A DNA stretch of 64,000 bases from Bacillota bacterium (GTDB taxonomy: Bacteria; Bacillota; Clostridia; Lachnospirales; Lachnospiraceae): the NCBI GenBank assembly GCA_023402845.1, contig JAEYFP010000022.1, positions 98,258 through 162,257 on the forward strand, written 5' to 3'. Both the position numbers and the translations under genes were made by a program. Within the stretch, counting starts at the first letter, position 1. Every line of letters begins with the position of its first letter. Shown here piece by piece: positions 8,155 to 17,109 of the stretch. The notes beneath the pieces were generated by a model. That model saw only the letters and a program-made list of their open reading frames with translations. It did not search any database and was not told the origin of the DNA.

Positions 8155-9753
8155 ATGGGTAAACGCAACGGATATTTTCAATTATGTATGAAGGAAGACG
8201 GGACATATATCAGATTGTTTCCACCGGTAGGCGGAGGTGAATCTATTTCGCTGGAGGAGCTGATAGAGTATCTTACCTCAAAGAAATATACGGTTGATAC
8301 GCTTGCGCTGCATCAGAAGATGATGGATTTGACCCGACCGGCAGAGGTCAGAATCAGTGATACACCGGGCGTGGCAGAAGGAGAGATGTTTTCCCTGAAG
8401 CTTTCAGCAGATAAGATGCGGGCGGTTGCAAGATTTTATCCGGCCTCTGAGGAAAGCCGTGCGATGTCCAGAACCGATATTCTTTCGGACTTGCAATATA
8501 AAGGCATCAAAGCGGGAATTGATATGGAAGTGGTCGACAGCTATTTGTCTGATCGGCATTATTGTACAGATTATGTCATCGCTAAAGGGACAGAGACAAG
8601 ACAAGGCTCCGATGCCAAAATCGAATATCTGTTTGATACGAATCCCGACACGAAGCCGACGATGAACAGTGATGGAACGGTGGACTTCTTCCATTTAAAC
8701 ATTATCAGTAAATGTTCGAAGGGACAGGTGCTTGCAACACTTACAAAAGAGGACCGCGGAGAAGCAGGGCAGACTGTTACGGGTGAACGCGTCACACCAA
8801 AGGACGTGCGTCGGCTTATGCTGAAATATGGGCGTAATATTACGCTTTCGGAGGATGGCTTGTCAATTAGTTCCAATGTGAACGGCCACGTTTCGCTCGT
8901 AGATGATAAGGTTTTTGTTACGGATGTATATGAGGTTACCGATGTGGATACTTCCACGGGTAATATTGATTATAACGGGAATGTTGTGGTGCAGGGCAAT
9001 GTAAAGGCCGGTTTCCGTGTTGCTGCAGAAGGAAATATTGAGGTCAGAGGCGTTGTGGAAGGCGCACTTTTGGACGCTCGCCGTGATATTATTATCACGC
9101 GCGGTGTAAACGGCATGGGAAAGGGACAATTGTCAGCCGGTGGAAATGTTGTAGCTAAATTTATAGAGAATGCTACGGTATATGCGGGAGGCTATGTGCG
9201 GGCGGAAGCGATTATGCACAGCTATGTGTCTGCCAACAGTGATGTTGAAGTGACGGGCCGAAAGGGCTTTATTACGGGAGGTGTTATCCGCTCACTTGGC
9301 ACGGTCAGTGCAAGAGTGATCGGTTCTGCGATGGGCGCTGATACGGAAATTGAGGTTGGTATTGTTCCGGGTATAAAAATGCGGCTCAACACGTTACAGC
9401 AGAGTATTACGGCAGCGAGAAAATCGATTTCACAGATTGAACCGGTGCTATTGACATTGACAAAGCGTATTCAGAAGGGTGAGAAGCTGACGCCGGAGCA
9501 GGTAGCTTATTTTAAGAAGCTTTCTTCTGAGTATAAGCTGTTAAGACCGCAACTTGAAAAGGATGTGGCGGAATACAAATCCCTAAACACCTCCATAGAT
9601 ACGACATCTTCGAGTGCAATCGTAAAGGTGTCAGGCTTTGCCTATGCAGGTACGAAAATTACGATTAGTGATGCTTCCCTATATATCACTGATACGCAGG
9701 AGCATTGCCGGTTTGTCAAGGACGATGGCGAAATCAAAATGAGACCGCTGTGA
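8155..9753 (+). CDS. DUF342 (FapA-type) polymer-like protein
   Basis: A 532-residue protein of the DUF342/FapA family. The N-terminal ~150 residues are mixed alpha/beta. The middle (about residues 180-420) is a run of short beta-helix-like repeats of the form GNVxxxG, for example IDYNGNVVVQGNVKAGFRV, and the C-terminus carries a coiled coil (about 420-490) before a last beta segment. The start at 8155 is chosen because GGGGGGAGGAG lies just upstream; a longer TTG frame from 8137 would place the ribosome-binding site inside the gene. Family members occur in flagellar operons of Clostridia but have no settled function. Confidence 0.85.
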   Translation: MGKRNGYFQLCMKEDGTYIRLFPPVGGGESISLEELIEYLTSKKYTVDTLALHQKMMDLTRPAEVRISDTPGVAEGEMFSLKLSADKMRAVARFYPASEESRAMSRTDILSDLQYKGIKAGIDMEVVDSYLSDRHYCTDYVIAKGTETRQGSDAKIEYLFDTNPDTKPTMNSDGTVDFFHLNIISKCSKGQVLATLTKEDRGEAGQTVTGERVTPKDVRRLMLKYGRNITLSEDGLSISSNVNGHVSLVDDKVFVTDVYEVTDVDTSTGNIDYNGNVVVQGNVKAGFRVAAEGNIEVRGVVEGALLDARRDIIITRGVNGMGKGQLSAGGNVVAKFIENATVYAGGYVRAEAIMHSYVSANSDVEVTGRKGFITGGVIRSLGTVSARVIGSAMGADTEIEVGIVPGIKMRLNTLQQSITAARKSISQIEPVLLTLTKRIQKGEKLTPEQVAYFKKLSSEYKLLRPQLEKDVAEYKSLNTSIDTTSSSAIVKVSGFAYAGTKITISDASLYITDTQEHCRFVKDDGEIKMRPL

Positions 9754-9799
9754 TATCCGATAACCTTTTCAGCAGACAGGGAGGAAGGTGCGTGATTCT

Positions 9800-10111
9800 A
9801 TGATTAGTCCAATTGAAACCAATGGTATGATTTCCAGGGCACAGGATATTTCTGCCATTCGGCATAACGAGGAAAACCGCGGTGCGCTGGATCATATGAA
9901 TATTCAGAATAAAATGGAAGCGAAGCAGGAGCAGGAGGTTCGAACCGTACATGAAGCGGACAACGGTGATAAGACTGACACGCATCATGATGCCAAGGAA
10001 AAGGGCAGGAATGAATATATAAATTTGCGTAAATCTGTAAAGAAAAAGCAGGCAAATACACAGGAGAAGGTTGTCGCAAAGGGCGTGCAGGGTTTTGATG
10101 TAAAAATATAA
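9800..10111 (+). CDS. Small polar protein of the flagellar operon, function unknown
   Basis: A ~103-residue, highly charged, probably disordered protein rich in Gln, Glu, Asn and Lys, with no membrane segment. The N-terminus MISPIETNGMISRAQDISAIR resembles, as far as I recall, small unassigned proteins found behind sigD in Lachnospiraceae flagellar operons. ATG at 9800 is preferred, with GGAAGG upstream; an in-frame GTG at 9788 is possible. It ends 17 nt before the DUF6115 gene. No function can be claimed. Confidence 0.65.
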   Translation: MISPIETNGMISRAQDISAIRHNEENRGALDHMNIQNKMEAKQEQEVRTVHEADNGDKTDTHHDAKEKGRNEYINLRKSVKKKQANTQEKVVAKGVQGFDVKI

Positions 10112-10128
10112 TAGAGGAGAATACACTT

Positions 10129-10782
10129 ATGACCCCTATGGAAATAGCACTCCTTATAACAGGAGTGATTATTTTTGTAATAAGCTTTTTTCTGCCGGAC
10201 AGAGCGGTTGCAAAAAGTGCAAAAGAGAAGGAACAGGAAGAAATCCGGCGAATGATGGAAAAAGAGCTCGACGGGATGAAGCTGCGCGTCAATGAGGCAA
10301 CGGATGAGACGGTCGAATATGCAATGGAAAAAACCGAGCGCTCTTTAGAAAGGCTGTCTAATGAAAAAATTATGGCGGTTAATGAATATTCCGGAACGAT
10401 CATGGAGGAAATTAATAAGAGCCATAAGGAAGTGATGTTCTTATATGATATGCTGAGCGATAAGCAGGTAGATTTAAAGAACACAGTACGTAAGGCAGAG
10501 GCAACTGCAAAAGAGGTCGAAAAGAATTTAAATGTAATTCCTGTTTCCAGAGGAGAAGAAGCTTCTGCGGAAAAATTGAAAGAATCTGTTAGAACAGAGG
10601 CAATAGAGAAGTCCGCAAAGACAGCGGTAAAATCGGCAGAAAAAAAGAACGGCGCTGATGGAAATCATAATCAGCGGATTTTGGAGCTTTATCAGCATGG
10701 AAAATCCAATGTAGATATTGCAAAAGAGCTGAATCTGGGTGTCGGAGAAGTGAAGCTCGTGATTGATTTATTCAAGGGGTAG
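10129..10782 (+). CDS. DUF6115-type membrane-anchored coiled-coil protein
   Basis: A 217-residue protein with one N-terminal membrane segment (about residues 5-21), a long charged alpha-helical or coiled-coil region (about 28-130) including a HKEVMFLYDMLSDKQ segment, an Ala/Lys/Glu linker, and a C-terminal helix-turn-helix-like block (NQRILELYQHGKSNVDIAKELNLGVGEVKLVIDLF). The last block resembles Sigma-70 region 4/HTH repeats and is the part I associate with DUF6115. It sits in the post-sigD tail of the flagellar operon. A DNA-binding role for a membrane-tethered protein is possible but unproven. Confidence 0.75.
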   Translation: MTPMEIALLITGVIIFVISFFLPDRAVAKSAKEKEQEEIRRMMEKELDGMKLRVNEATDETVEYAMEKTERSLERLSNEKIMAVNEYSGTIMEEINKSHKEVMFLYDMLSDKQVDLKNTVRKAEATAKEVEKNLNVIPVSRGEEASAEKLKESVRTEAIEKSAKTAVKSAEKKNGADGNHNQRILELYQHGKSNVDIAKELNLGVGEVKLVIDLFKG

Positions 10783-10786
10783 TCAT

Positions 10787-11377
10787 ATGAAGTTGAAATT
10801 TTATTTGAGAGGACTCGGAATAGGAGTCATTGTGACGGCGCTGCTGATGGGATACGCAGGCGGCAGGCAGAAAACAACAGAGATGACAGATGAGCAGATT
10901 ATTGCGCGTGCCGAGGCGCTTGGTATGGTACAGGAGGCACGGGTGCTGCTGCCTGCCTCAGAAACTGCGGAGGGAGAGAGCGCTGCGGACAGTATGGATA
11001 TCAATACCGCAGAAGAAGCGGAGACTGCAGAGGGCGTAAAGACGGCTTCAGAACAGACGGAAGGAAAAGAAGAAAGCTCAAAAGTGAATAATAAGGAGGC
11101 CGAGGCTGCGGAGGAAGAAAAGAAACCGGGGGTACAGACACAAATGCCTGCTGCAGAGAAAAAGAACAGCAGCACAGTCACACTGGAAATCGCGAAAGGA
11201 AGCGGATCGGCTGCTGTGAGCGCGTTGCTTGAAAAGGGCGGCTTTGTAGAAAATGCAGAAGATTTCGACCATTATTTGTGCGAGTATAATTATGATAACA
11301 GAATCGTGGCGGGTATCCATCAAATTCCTTTGGATGCAGATTTTGAAACAATCGCAAAGATTATTACGGAGCAATAA
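10787..11377 (+). CDS. Membrane-anchored protein with YceG/MltG-like N-subdomain, no catalytic domain
   Basis: A 196-residue protein. It has one N-terminal membrane segment (about residues 9-25), a motif TDEQIIARAEALGMVQ, a low-complexity Ala/Glu/Thr linker (about 50-125), and a C-terminal ~65 residues (VTLEIAKGSGSAAVSALLEKGGFVENAEDFDHYL and on) resembling the LysM-like subdomain of the lytic transglycosylase MltG/YceG. The catalytic YceG part is absent. ATG at 10787 follows AAGGGG at good spacing and is preferred over an upstream in-frame start at 10763 that overlaps the previous gene. Last gene of the flagellar run; a peptidoglycan-related role is inferred. Confidence 0.7.
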   Translation: MKLKFYLRGLGIGVIVTALLMGYAGGRQKTTEMTDEQIIARAEALGMVQEARVLLPASETAEGESAADSMDINTAEEAETAEGVKTASEQTEGKEESSKVNNKEAEAAEEEKKPGVQTQMPAAEKKNSSTVTLEIAKGSGSAAVSALLEKGGFVENAEDFDHYLCEYNYDNRIVAGIHQIPLDADFETIAKIITEQ

Positions 11378-11393
11378 AAATTTATCAGTAAGG

Positions 11394-11422
11394 TTGAATT
11401 TGATACAAATAAATGCTACAAT
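11394..11422 (+). promoter_or_regulatory. Predicted promoter for the degV pair
   Basis: The -35 box TTGAAT (11394-11399), a 17-nt spacer, and the -10 box TACAAT (11417-11422) preceded by TGC, giving an extended -10. It lies 61 nt before the first degV start, so a new transcription unit probably begins here after the flagellar operon. Confidence 0.6.
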
Positions 11423-11482
11423 ACTTCACAATAAACCGATACGAAGACAGACGGTAATAGAAAGTCGGAAAGAGGGGGTAAA

Positions 11483-12373
11483 ATGATGGGTGATTATATC
11501 ATAAGCTGCAGTTCTACGGCAGATCTGACACAGGAGCATTTCAAAAAAAGGAATATTTCCTATATCTGTTTTCATTTTTCATTAGACGGCAGGGATTACT
11601 ATGATGATTTGGGAAAATCGATTCCTTTTGATGACTTTTATAGGGCGATGCAGCAGGGAGCAGAGACAAAAACATCCCAGATCAATGCGGAAGAATTTGA
11701 AGAATATTTCGAAGGATATCTGAAAGCGGGCAAGGATGTGATTCATTTGTGTTTGTCCAGTGGTATTTCAGGTGTCATCAATTCAGCAATGATTGCAAAG
11801 GATATTTTGGCAGAGAGGTATCCGGAGAGAAAAATTTATATTGTGGATTCGCTTGGCGCATCTTCGGGATATGGATTATTAATGGACAAACTGGCAGATC
11901 TGCGCGATGAGGGCATGGATCTGGATACACTTTTTGAGTGGGTTAATGCACATAAGCTGAATCTGCACCACTGGTTCTTTTCAACGGATTTGACTTTTTA
12001 TATCAAAGGCGGCCGTGTGTCCAAAACAGCCGGATTTTTTGGCAATATGCTGAATATCTGTCCGCTTTTAAATATGGACAATTTAGGGAGGCTGATTCCA
12101 CGGTTTAAAATCCGTACAAAGAGAAAGGTTATTCAGGCTATCGTGGATAAGATGGAAGAGGATGCACAGGACGGTCTTAACTATTCTGGAAAATGCTATA
12201 TTTCTCAGTCGCTCTGCTATGAGGATGCGAAAGCGGTTGCCGATCTGGTTGAAAGCCGTTTCCCGAAGCTGGACGGAAATGTCGAGATCAATAACATTGG
12301 CACGACGATTGGAAGCCATACGGGTCCCGGAACGGTAGCACTGTTTTTCTGGGGCAAGGAGCGCGTAGATTAA
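11483..12373 (+). CDS. DegV family protein (FakB-like fatty acid carrier), copy 1
   Basis: A 296-residue DegV protein. Family signatures: SCSSTADLT near the N-terminus, a TSQI loop, the LSSGISGVINSA stretch, the SLGASSGYG segment, IKGGRVSKTAG, and the C-terminal IGSHTGPGTVALFF. DegV/FakB proteins bind fatty acids and present them to a fatty acid kinase (FakA), which is not in this window. ATGATG at 11483/11486 follows GAGGGGG. A second degV lies immediately downstream; the two are clearly diverged paralogues, suggesting different lipid preferences (inference). Confidence 0.9.
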   Translation: MMGDYIISCSSTADLTQEHFKKRNISYICFHFSLDGRDYYDDLGKSIPFDDFYRAMQQGAETKTSQINAEEFEEYFEGYLKAGKDVIHLCLSSGISGVINSAMIAKDILAERYPERKIYIVDSLGASSGYGLLMDKLADLRDEGMDLDTLFEWVNAHKLNLHHWFFSTDLTFYIKGGRVSKTAGFFGNMLNICPLLNMDNLGRLIPRFKIRTKRKVIQAIVDKMEEDAQDGLNYSGKCYISQSLCYEDAKAVADLVESRFPKLDGNVEINNIGTTIGSHTGPGTVALFFWGKERVD

Positions 12374-12452
12374 TGCTGTGCAGAATAATAAGGGATTTTG
12401 AGGAGCGGTATTAAGTGTTGCCTTCCAATGGTGAGAGGAGAAACAGGAATTC

Positions 12453-13322
12453 ATGAAAACGGCGATTATGACAGACGGAAACAGTGGTATTACAGCCGAA
12501 GAAGCAGAGCAATTTCACATTTTCAAAATGCGGATGCCTGTAATTATTGATGGAGAAAATTATTTTGAAGGGGTCAATCTGACACAGGAACAGTTTTATA
12601 GGAGTCTGATGGAAGGGAAAGATGTCACAACATCCCAGCCTTCTCCCGGGGAAGTAATCGAAATGTGGGAGTCTATTTTTAGCGAGGGGTATGACGCTAT
12701 TGTATATATTCCCATGTCGAGCGGCCTGAGCAATTCGTGCGAAAGCGCGCAGGGGCTTTCCAAGGAGTATAGCGGACGCGTACAGGTTGTGGACAATCAT
12801 CGGATATCAGTGACACAAAGACAATCGGTATTTGATGCAAAGGTGCTTGCCGATAAGGGCCTTCCGGCAGATGAAATCAGGACATGTCTCGAGAAAACGG
12901 CCTATCATTCAAGTATTTATATTGCAGTGAATACATTGGAATTTCTAAAGAAAAGCGGCAGGGTAACTGCTGCCGGAGCGGCGCTGGGGACCGTGCTGAA
13001 TATCAAACCTCTTTTGACGATTCAGGGCGGAAAGCTGGATGCTTTTGCCAAGATCCGAGGCATGAAAAAGTGTGAGGGGCGCATCATCGAGGCGATTCGC
13101 AGTGATATTAAGAACCGTTTTTCCGATGCGGAAAAATCACAGCTGATTATCGGAACGGCCGGTACGTTTTTGAATGATCGGGATGCATGGGAATGGTGTC
13201 AGACGATCAGGACGGCCTTTGAAGGAATCGATGTGTATTACAACCCGCTTTCTTTAAGCATCGGCTGTCATGTCGGACCGGATGCAGTTGGTATCGGTGT
13301 CAGTGTCAAGGTATCGGCATAA
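12453..13322 (+). CDS. DegV family protein (FakB-like fatty acid carrier), copy 2
   Basis: A 289-residue DegV paralogue of the preceding gene. It shows TDGNSGITAEEAEQF, the TSQPSPGE loop, PMSSGLSNSCESA, LKKSGRVTAAGAALG and the C-terminal IGCHVGPDAVGIG. Length and motif order match lipid-binding DegV proteins. It starts 79 nt after copy 1 with GAGAGG upstream and is followed after 21 nt by the AI-2E-type permease. Likely co-transcribed from the promoter at 11394. Confidence 0.9.
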   Translation: MKTAIMTDGNSGITAEEAEQFHIFKMRMPVIIDGENYFEGVNLTQEQFYRSLMEGKDVTTSQPSPGEVIEMWESIFSEGYDAIVYIPMSSGLSNSCESAQGLSKEYSGRVQVVDNHRISVTQRQSVFDAKVLADKGLPADEIRTCLEKTAYHSSIYIAVNTLEFLKKSGRVTAAGAALGTVLNIKPLLTIQGGKLDAFAKIRGMKKCEGRIIEAIRSDIKNRFSDAEKSQLIIGTAGTFLNDRDAWEWCQTIRTAFEGIDVYYNPLSLSIGCHVGPDAVGIGVSVKVSA

Positions 13323-13343
13323 GGATTTTTAAGGAGATCATGA

Positions 13344-14591
13344 ATGAATTTTGACAAATATAGCGTGAGAAGGCTGCGGGGGCTGATTTTATTTGCCGGG
13401 GCCGTCATGCTGGCAATTCTGCGGATTGAGGAATTTGTGATACTTTTGCAGGAGCTGCTCCGTATGGTCGCTCCTTTTTTGGCAGGAGCTTCGCTTGCCT
13501 TTGTTCTGAATATTCCACTAAAGAAGATCGAAAAGGCCGTATTCAGGGAAAGGGACGGGAAGTGGGCGAGGCGCTTGCGCCGGCCGGTCAGTATCGTGCT
13601 CACGCTGCTTGCGGTTGTGCTCGTAATTGCCATCGTCATACGAGTTGTCGTGCCCCAGATTGCGGGAACCGTGTCTGAAATTGCCGATGAGATTCCGGCT
13701 TTTATTGAACGGTTGGTAAAACAACTTGAGCAGTTATTTGCCGCAAACCCGGAATTGATAAATGAGATCGAAAAATTAAGCGATTTGGATATGAGCTGGT
13801 CTGATGTAATAGATCGTATATGGGAATTTTTGAAAAACGGCGCGGGTAACTTTGTCGTCTCCACACTCAGTGTTGCAGGTGGATTTTTCAGCGGGATCGT
13901 AAATTTTTTTATCTCTTTTGTATTTGCCCTTTACATTCTCGGTCAGAAAGAAAAGCTTGGCAGTCAGGCGAAACGGCTGCTTGCCGCTTATTTACCTGAG
14001 AAGGCAAATGCGGCTGTGCTTGATATAGGAGGCAGACTGTCCGGTAATTTCAGCAGTTTTATTACAGGACAATGTTTGGAGGCCGTTATTCTGGGCTCCC
14101 TGTTTGTTATCACAATGCTGTTGCTTAGATTGCCATATGCGGTGTTAATCGGGGTTTTGATCGGCGTGACAGCGTTGATTCCTATTGTCGGGGCATTTAT
14201 CGGATGTTTTGTCGGGGCATTTTTGATTCTGGTGGATGATCCGGTCAAGGCATTGATCTTTCTTGTCCTGTTTCTGGTGCTGCAGCAGTTGGAAGGCAAT
14301 TTGATCTATCCGAGAGTGGTTGGGAGTTCGGTCGGACTGCCTGCGATCTGGGTACTTGTGGCGGTGACACTTGGGGGAAGCTTGTTTGGCGTCATCGGCA
14401 TGCTTGTATTTATTCCGCTCGTCTCAACAGCTTACGGTCTCTTAAGAGAAGACACCTACCGAAGAATGGAGAGTAAGGATGGCAAGGATGCACAGAACGA
14501 TGCAGAAAAAGCCAACAAGGAAGAGGAATCAGAGGTAAGCGAGATGTTGTGTGATTCCGACGATCAGCGTCATCGTGATGATGGAGCATAG
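13344..14591 (+). CDS. AI-2E family (PerM/TqsA-like) membrane permease
   Basis: A 415-residue integral membrane protein with about eight hydrophobic segments: two near the N-terminus, a long soluble loop (about residues 110-170), and a cluster of five to six from 180 to 370. The GVLIGVTALIPIVGAFIG and GNLIYPRVVGSSVGLPAIWVL signatures are typical of the AI-2E exporter family, whose substrates vary and are mostly unknown. The charged C-terminal tail (about 375-415) overlaps the convergent AEC gene by 63 nt. AAGGAG lies 7 nt before the ATG. Confidence 0.88.
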   Translation: MNFDKYSVRRLRGLILFAGAVMLAILRIEEFVILLQELLRMVAPFLAGASLAFVLNIPLKKIEKAVFRERDGKWARRLRRPVSIVLTLLAVVLVIAIVIRVVVPQIAGTVSEIADEIPAFIERLVKQLEQLFAANPELINEIEKLSDLDMSWSDVIDRIWEFLKNGAGNFVVSTLSVAGGFFSGIVNFFISFVFALYILGQKEKLGSQAKRLLAAYLPEKANAAVLDIGGRLSGNFSSFITGQCLEAVILGSLFVITMLLLRLPYAVLIGVLIGVTALIPIVGAFIGCFVGAFLILVDDPVKALIFLVLFLVLQQLEGNLIYPRVVGSSVGLPAIWVLVAVTLGGSLFGVIGMLVFIPLVSTAYGLLREDTYRRMESKDGKDAQNDAEKANKEEESEVSEMLCDSDDQRHRDDGA

Positions 14592-15461
14592 TGTAGAGAC
14601 TGCTATGGTACCGGCGGATAATTCGGCATCGGAATGAAATTTGATGGAGAACATTGTAGAGGTGGCGGCTACGGGTGCACTTGCCGAAACGATGCAGGCA
14701 AGCAGCAGAGTGCCGCGAAAACCAAGCGGATAGAGCAGCGCAAGCAGCAAGAGCGGGGATGCAATCAGCCGCAGGAACAGCATGATAAATTCATCCGCTC
14801 CTTTGAACAGTCCGGAAAGTTTAAGATTGGAAATATAATAGCCGATAACGAGCATTGGTACCGGCGTATTTAATGCAGCAAAATAAGAAACCGGCGTGCC
14901 GATCAGAGATGGCAGCTGATAAGAACAGAAGAAGAAAATTAATCCTATAATAACGGGAAGTGTTCCCGGATTGAGGATTATTTTTTTTATGGATAATTTT
15001 GAATGTGATTTGTCCATAAGAAGCAGGCCATAGGACCAGACAAGCAGGTTGAAAATTGCAATATAAGAGGCTCCGTAAAAGACGCCCTCCTGTCCTAACA
15101 GCGCATCCAGCAGAGGCAGTGACATAAATCCGCAATTGGAAAATACGACACCGAATTGCAGCACCCGTTTTCTCGCATCCTCTTTACTCCTGATAAAGAG
15201 CTTGCTTAAAACGATGCTGATTAAATGAGCTGCGATCGCAGCCAAAAAGGATTTAAAAAAGCCAACCAGCAGAACCGCATTAAAATCCTTTTGAAATGCA
15301 TTTACAATGACGCAGGGTGTTACGATATAGAGCATAATATCGGTAATGCAGGAAACCCCTTCCTTCGTAATAAATTTCAGCTTCCCGCCCATAAAACCGA
15401 TTGCAATCAAAATAAATAAAATTAAAACTTGTTGTCCAACAACTAAAAAACTTTCTATCAT
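14529..15461 (-). CDS. AEC (auxin efflux carrier) family transporter
   Basis: A 310-residue membrane protein with about ten hydrophobic helices and the two-half architecture of AEC carriers. Signatures include the N-terminal IGFMGGKLKFI segment, VFSNCGFMSLPLLDALLG and the C-terminal SASAPVAATSTMFSIKF segment. Substrates are probably small organic anions such as malate, but this is family-level inference. ATG at 15461 is chosen because GAGGAG lies 7 nt upstream; the frame extends further to 15503 without a good ribosome-binding site. Its 3' end overlaps the AI-2E gene tail-to-tail by 63 nt. Confidence 0.88.
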   Translation of the reverse strand: MIESFLVVGQQVLILFILIAIGFMGGKLKFITKEGVSCITDIMLYIVTPCVIVNAFQKDFNAVLLVGFFKSFLAAIAAHLISIVLSKLFIRSKEDARKRVLQFGVVFSNCGFMSLPLLDALLGQEGVFYGASYIAIFNLLVWSYGLLLMDKSHSKLSIKKIILNPGTLPVIIGLIFFFCSYQLPSLIGTPVSYFAALNTPVPMLVIGYYISNLKLSGLFKGADEFIMLFLRLIASPLLLLALLYPLGFRGTLLLACIVSASAPVAATSTMFSIKFHSDAELSAGTIAVSTLCSIITMTLIVGITQHLAYL

Positions 15462-15665
15462 CCCTATTCTCCTCAGTAAATTCACTATTATTAAACATAT
15501 CACAGGCTATAAAATTCGTAAAGTATAAAATCCCAAGATTTGATTTGAAAAAAATTTTTCTGTTTAAGAGTGTTTTCAGAATTGTTTTGTATACTTTTTG
15601 TAAAGTCGGTGAGATGCCGGAGGAAGTTTCCGCCAAACGTAAGAGAACAGGAAGGAGTGAATAGG

Positions 15666-16421
15666 ATGGAATTTCAAACTATATTTCAACGATACGAGAT
15701 CAAATATCTGATGACGCAACAGCAGCAGCATGAACTGTATGGACTGATGCTTCCCTATATGCAGCCTGATCAATTCAAAAGGAGCACGATTTGTAATGTT
15801 TATTATGATACACCGGATAAACAGCTGATCAGGAAGTCCCTTGAGGGGCCGTGCTATAAGGAAAAACTGCGTGTCAGAAGTTATGGAACGGCAAAAGCGG
15901 ACAGCCTCGTTTTTGTAGAGCTGAAAAAGAAATACAAGGGCATTGTTTACAAACGTCGGATGGATATGAAGGAGAAAACGGCGGGCAGTTACTTAAATAA
16001 CGCAGTGCATCTGCCTTATTCCACTCAGATATCCAAAGAAATTGATTATTTTATGAAATTTTACGGCAAGCTGGAGCCGGCAGTATTTTTATCCTATGAA
16101 AGAGAGGCTTTTATGGGAACTAAGAACGCAGATTTCAGGATGACTTTTGATAAAAATATTTTGATGCGTACCTATGATATGGATTTGAAAAAGGGTGTTT
16201 ATGGTACGCCGCTTCTAAAAGAGGACCTGGTGCTTTTGGAAGTAAAAACTGCATATGGGATACCTGCATGGCTGCTCAGTTTTTTAAGCGGAAACCAAAT
16301 TTATAAGATATCCTTTTCCAAATACGGATATGCTTATCAGAAATTTATGCTGACGACCTATTTGAAGCCGGAACGATGGATACAGTCAAAAGAAAACGGA
16401 GGGACAAAGGATGTTGCTTAG
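15666..16421 (+). CDS. VTC-domain protein (polyphosphate polymerase-like)
   Basis: A 251-residue stand-alone VTC domain. The tunnel-forming basic and acidic residues expected of the fold are visible in sequence: FQRYEIKYLM at the N-terminus, YYDTPDKQLI, EKLRVRSYG, FVELKKKYKGIVYKRRM, FLSYEREAF and VLLEVKTA. Yeast Vtc4 uses this domain to make polyphosphate from ATP; bacterial versions are largely uncharacterised. ATG at 15666 follows GAAGGAG. It overlaps the DUF4956 gene by 11 nt, so the two are translationally coupled. No SPX domain is present. Confidence 0.85.
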   Translation: MEFQTIFQRYEIKYLMTQQQQHELYGLMLPYMQPDQFKRSTICNVYYDTPDKQLIRKSLEGPCYKEKLRVRSYGTAKADSLVFVELKKKYKGIVYKRRMDMKEKTAGSYLNNAVHLPYSTQISKEIDYFMKFYGKLEPAVFLSYEREAFMGTKNADFRMTFDKNILMRTYDMDLKKGVYGTPLLKEDLVLLEVKTAYGIPAWLLSFLSGNQIYKISFSKYGYAYQKFMLTTYLKPERWIQSKENGGTKDVA

Positions 16422-17100
16422 CAGTTTGTTTACGGGAATTACGGAGGGCGCAGATGAAGCGGTCACGCTTGTTTCTTTTTTATTATGCATCGGTACGGCG
16501 CTTGCAATCGGGTTGCTTCTGGCCCTGCTTTATACTTACAAGAGCCGGTATACAAAGAGCTTTGTCGTTACGCTTGCAATCCTTCCGGCTGTTGTGTGTA
16601 TGGTCATCATGATGGTAAACGGGAATCTGGGTGCGGGTGTTGCTGTGGCGGGAGCCTTCAGCCTTATACGGTTCCGTTCGGCACCGGGCAGTGCAAAAGA
16701 AATCATTGCGATTTTTATAGCGATGGCCGCGGGCCTGACAGCAGGCATGGGATATTTGAGCTATGCGGTTTTATTCAGCATTCTCGTCGGTGGAGTAATG
16801 GCGCTTTATATAAACAGCAGGCTGGGAAACGGAAGAAGTATGGAACGGGTACTGCGTGTTACAATTCCTGAGGATCTGGATTATACCGATATATTTGATG
16901 ATCTGTTTCTAAAATATACGTCGGGCTGGGAGTTGGACGGTGTAAAAACGGCGGGCATGGGCAGCCTGTTTAAGCTGTCTTATACGCTCACACTGAAAAA
17001 TGCAGAGGAAGAAAAACAAATGATAGATGAAATAAGATGCCGGAACGGAAATCTGGAAATCGTGATGGCAAAGCAGGCCGGGACACCGGAGGAATTATAG
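16411..17100 (+). CDS. DUF4956 membrane protein
   Basis: A 229-residue protein with about four membrane helices in residues 15-140 (including SFLLCIGTALAIGLLLALLYTY and AIFIAMAAGLTAGMGYL), the conserved loop GAFSLIRFRSAPGSAKEI, and a soluble C-terminal domain of about 85 residues. DUF4956 proteins are regularly found beside VTC-domain genes, as here, where the two reading frames overlap. The function is unknown; a membrane partner for the VTC protein is the natural inference. The next gene starts 9 nt later. Confidence 0.85.
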   Translation: MLLSSLFTGITEGADEAVTLVSFLLCIGTALAIGLLLALLYTYKSRYTKSFVVTLAILPAVVCMVIMMVNGNLGAGVAVAGAFSLIRFRSAPGSAKEIIAIFIAMAAGLTAGMGYLSYAVLFSILVGGVMALYINSRLGNGRSMERVLRVTIPEDLDYTDIFDDLFLKYTSGWELDGVKTAGMGSLFKLSYTLTLKNAEEEKQMIDEIRCRNGNLEIVMAKQAGTPEEL

Positions 17101-17109
17101 GAGGTAGTA

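Noticed and set aside
9804..10484. A 226-codon minus-strand frame across two small plus-strand genes
   Set aside because: It is Ser/Ile/Phe-rich with no domain and no start signal, while the plus-strand genes have ribosome-binding sites and operon spacing.
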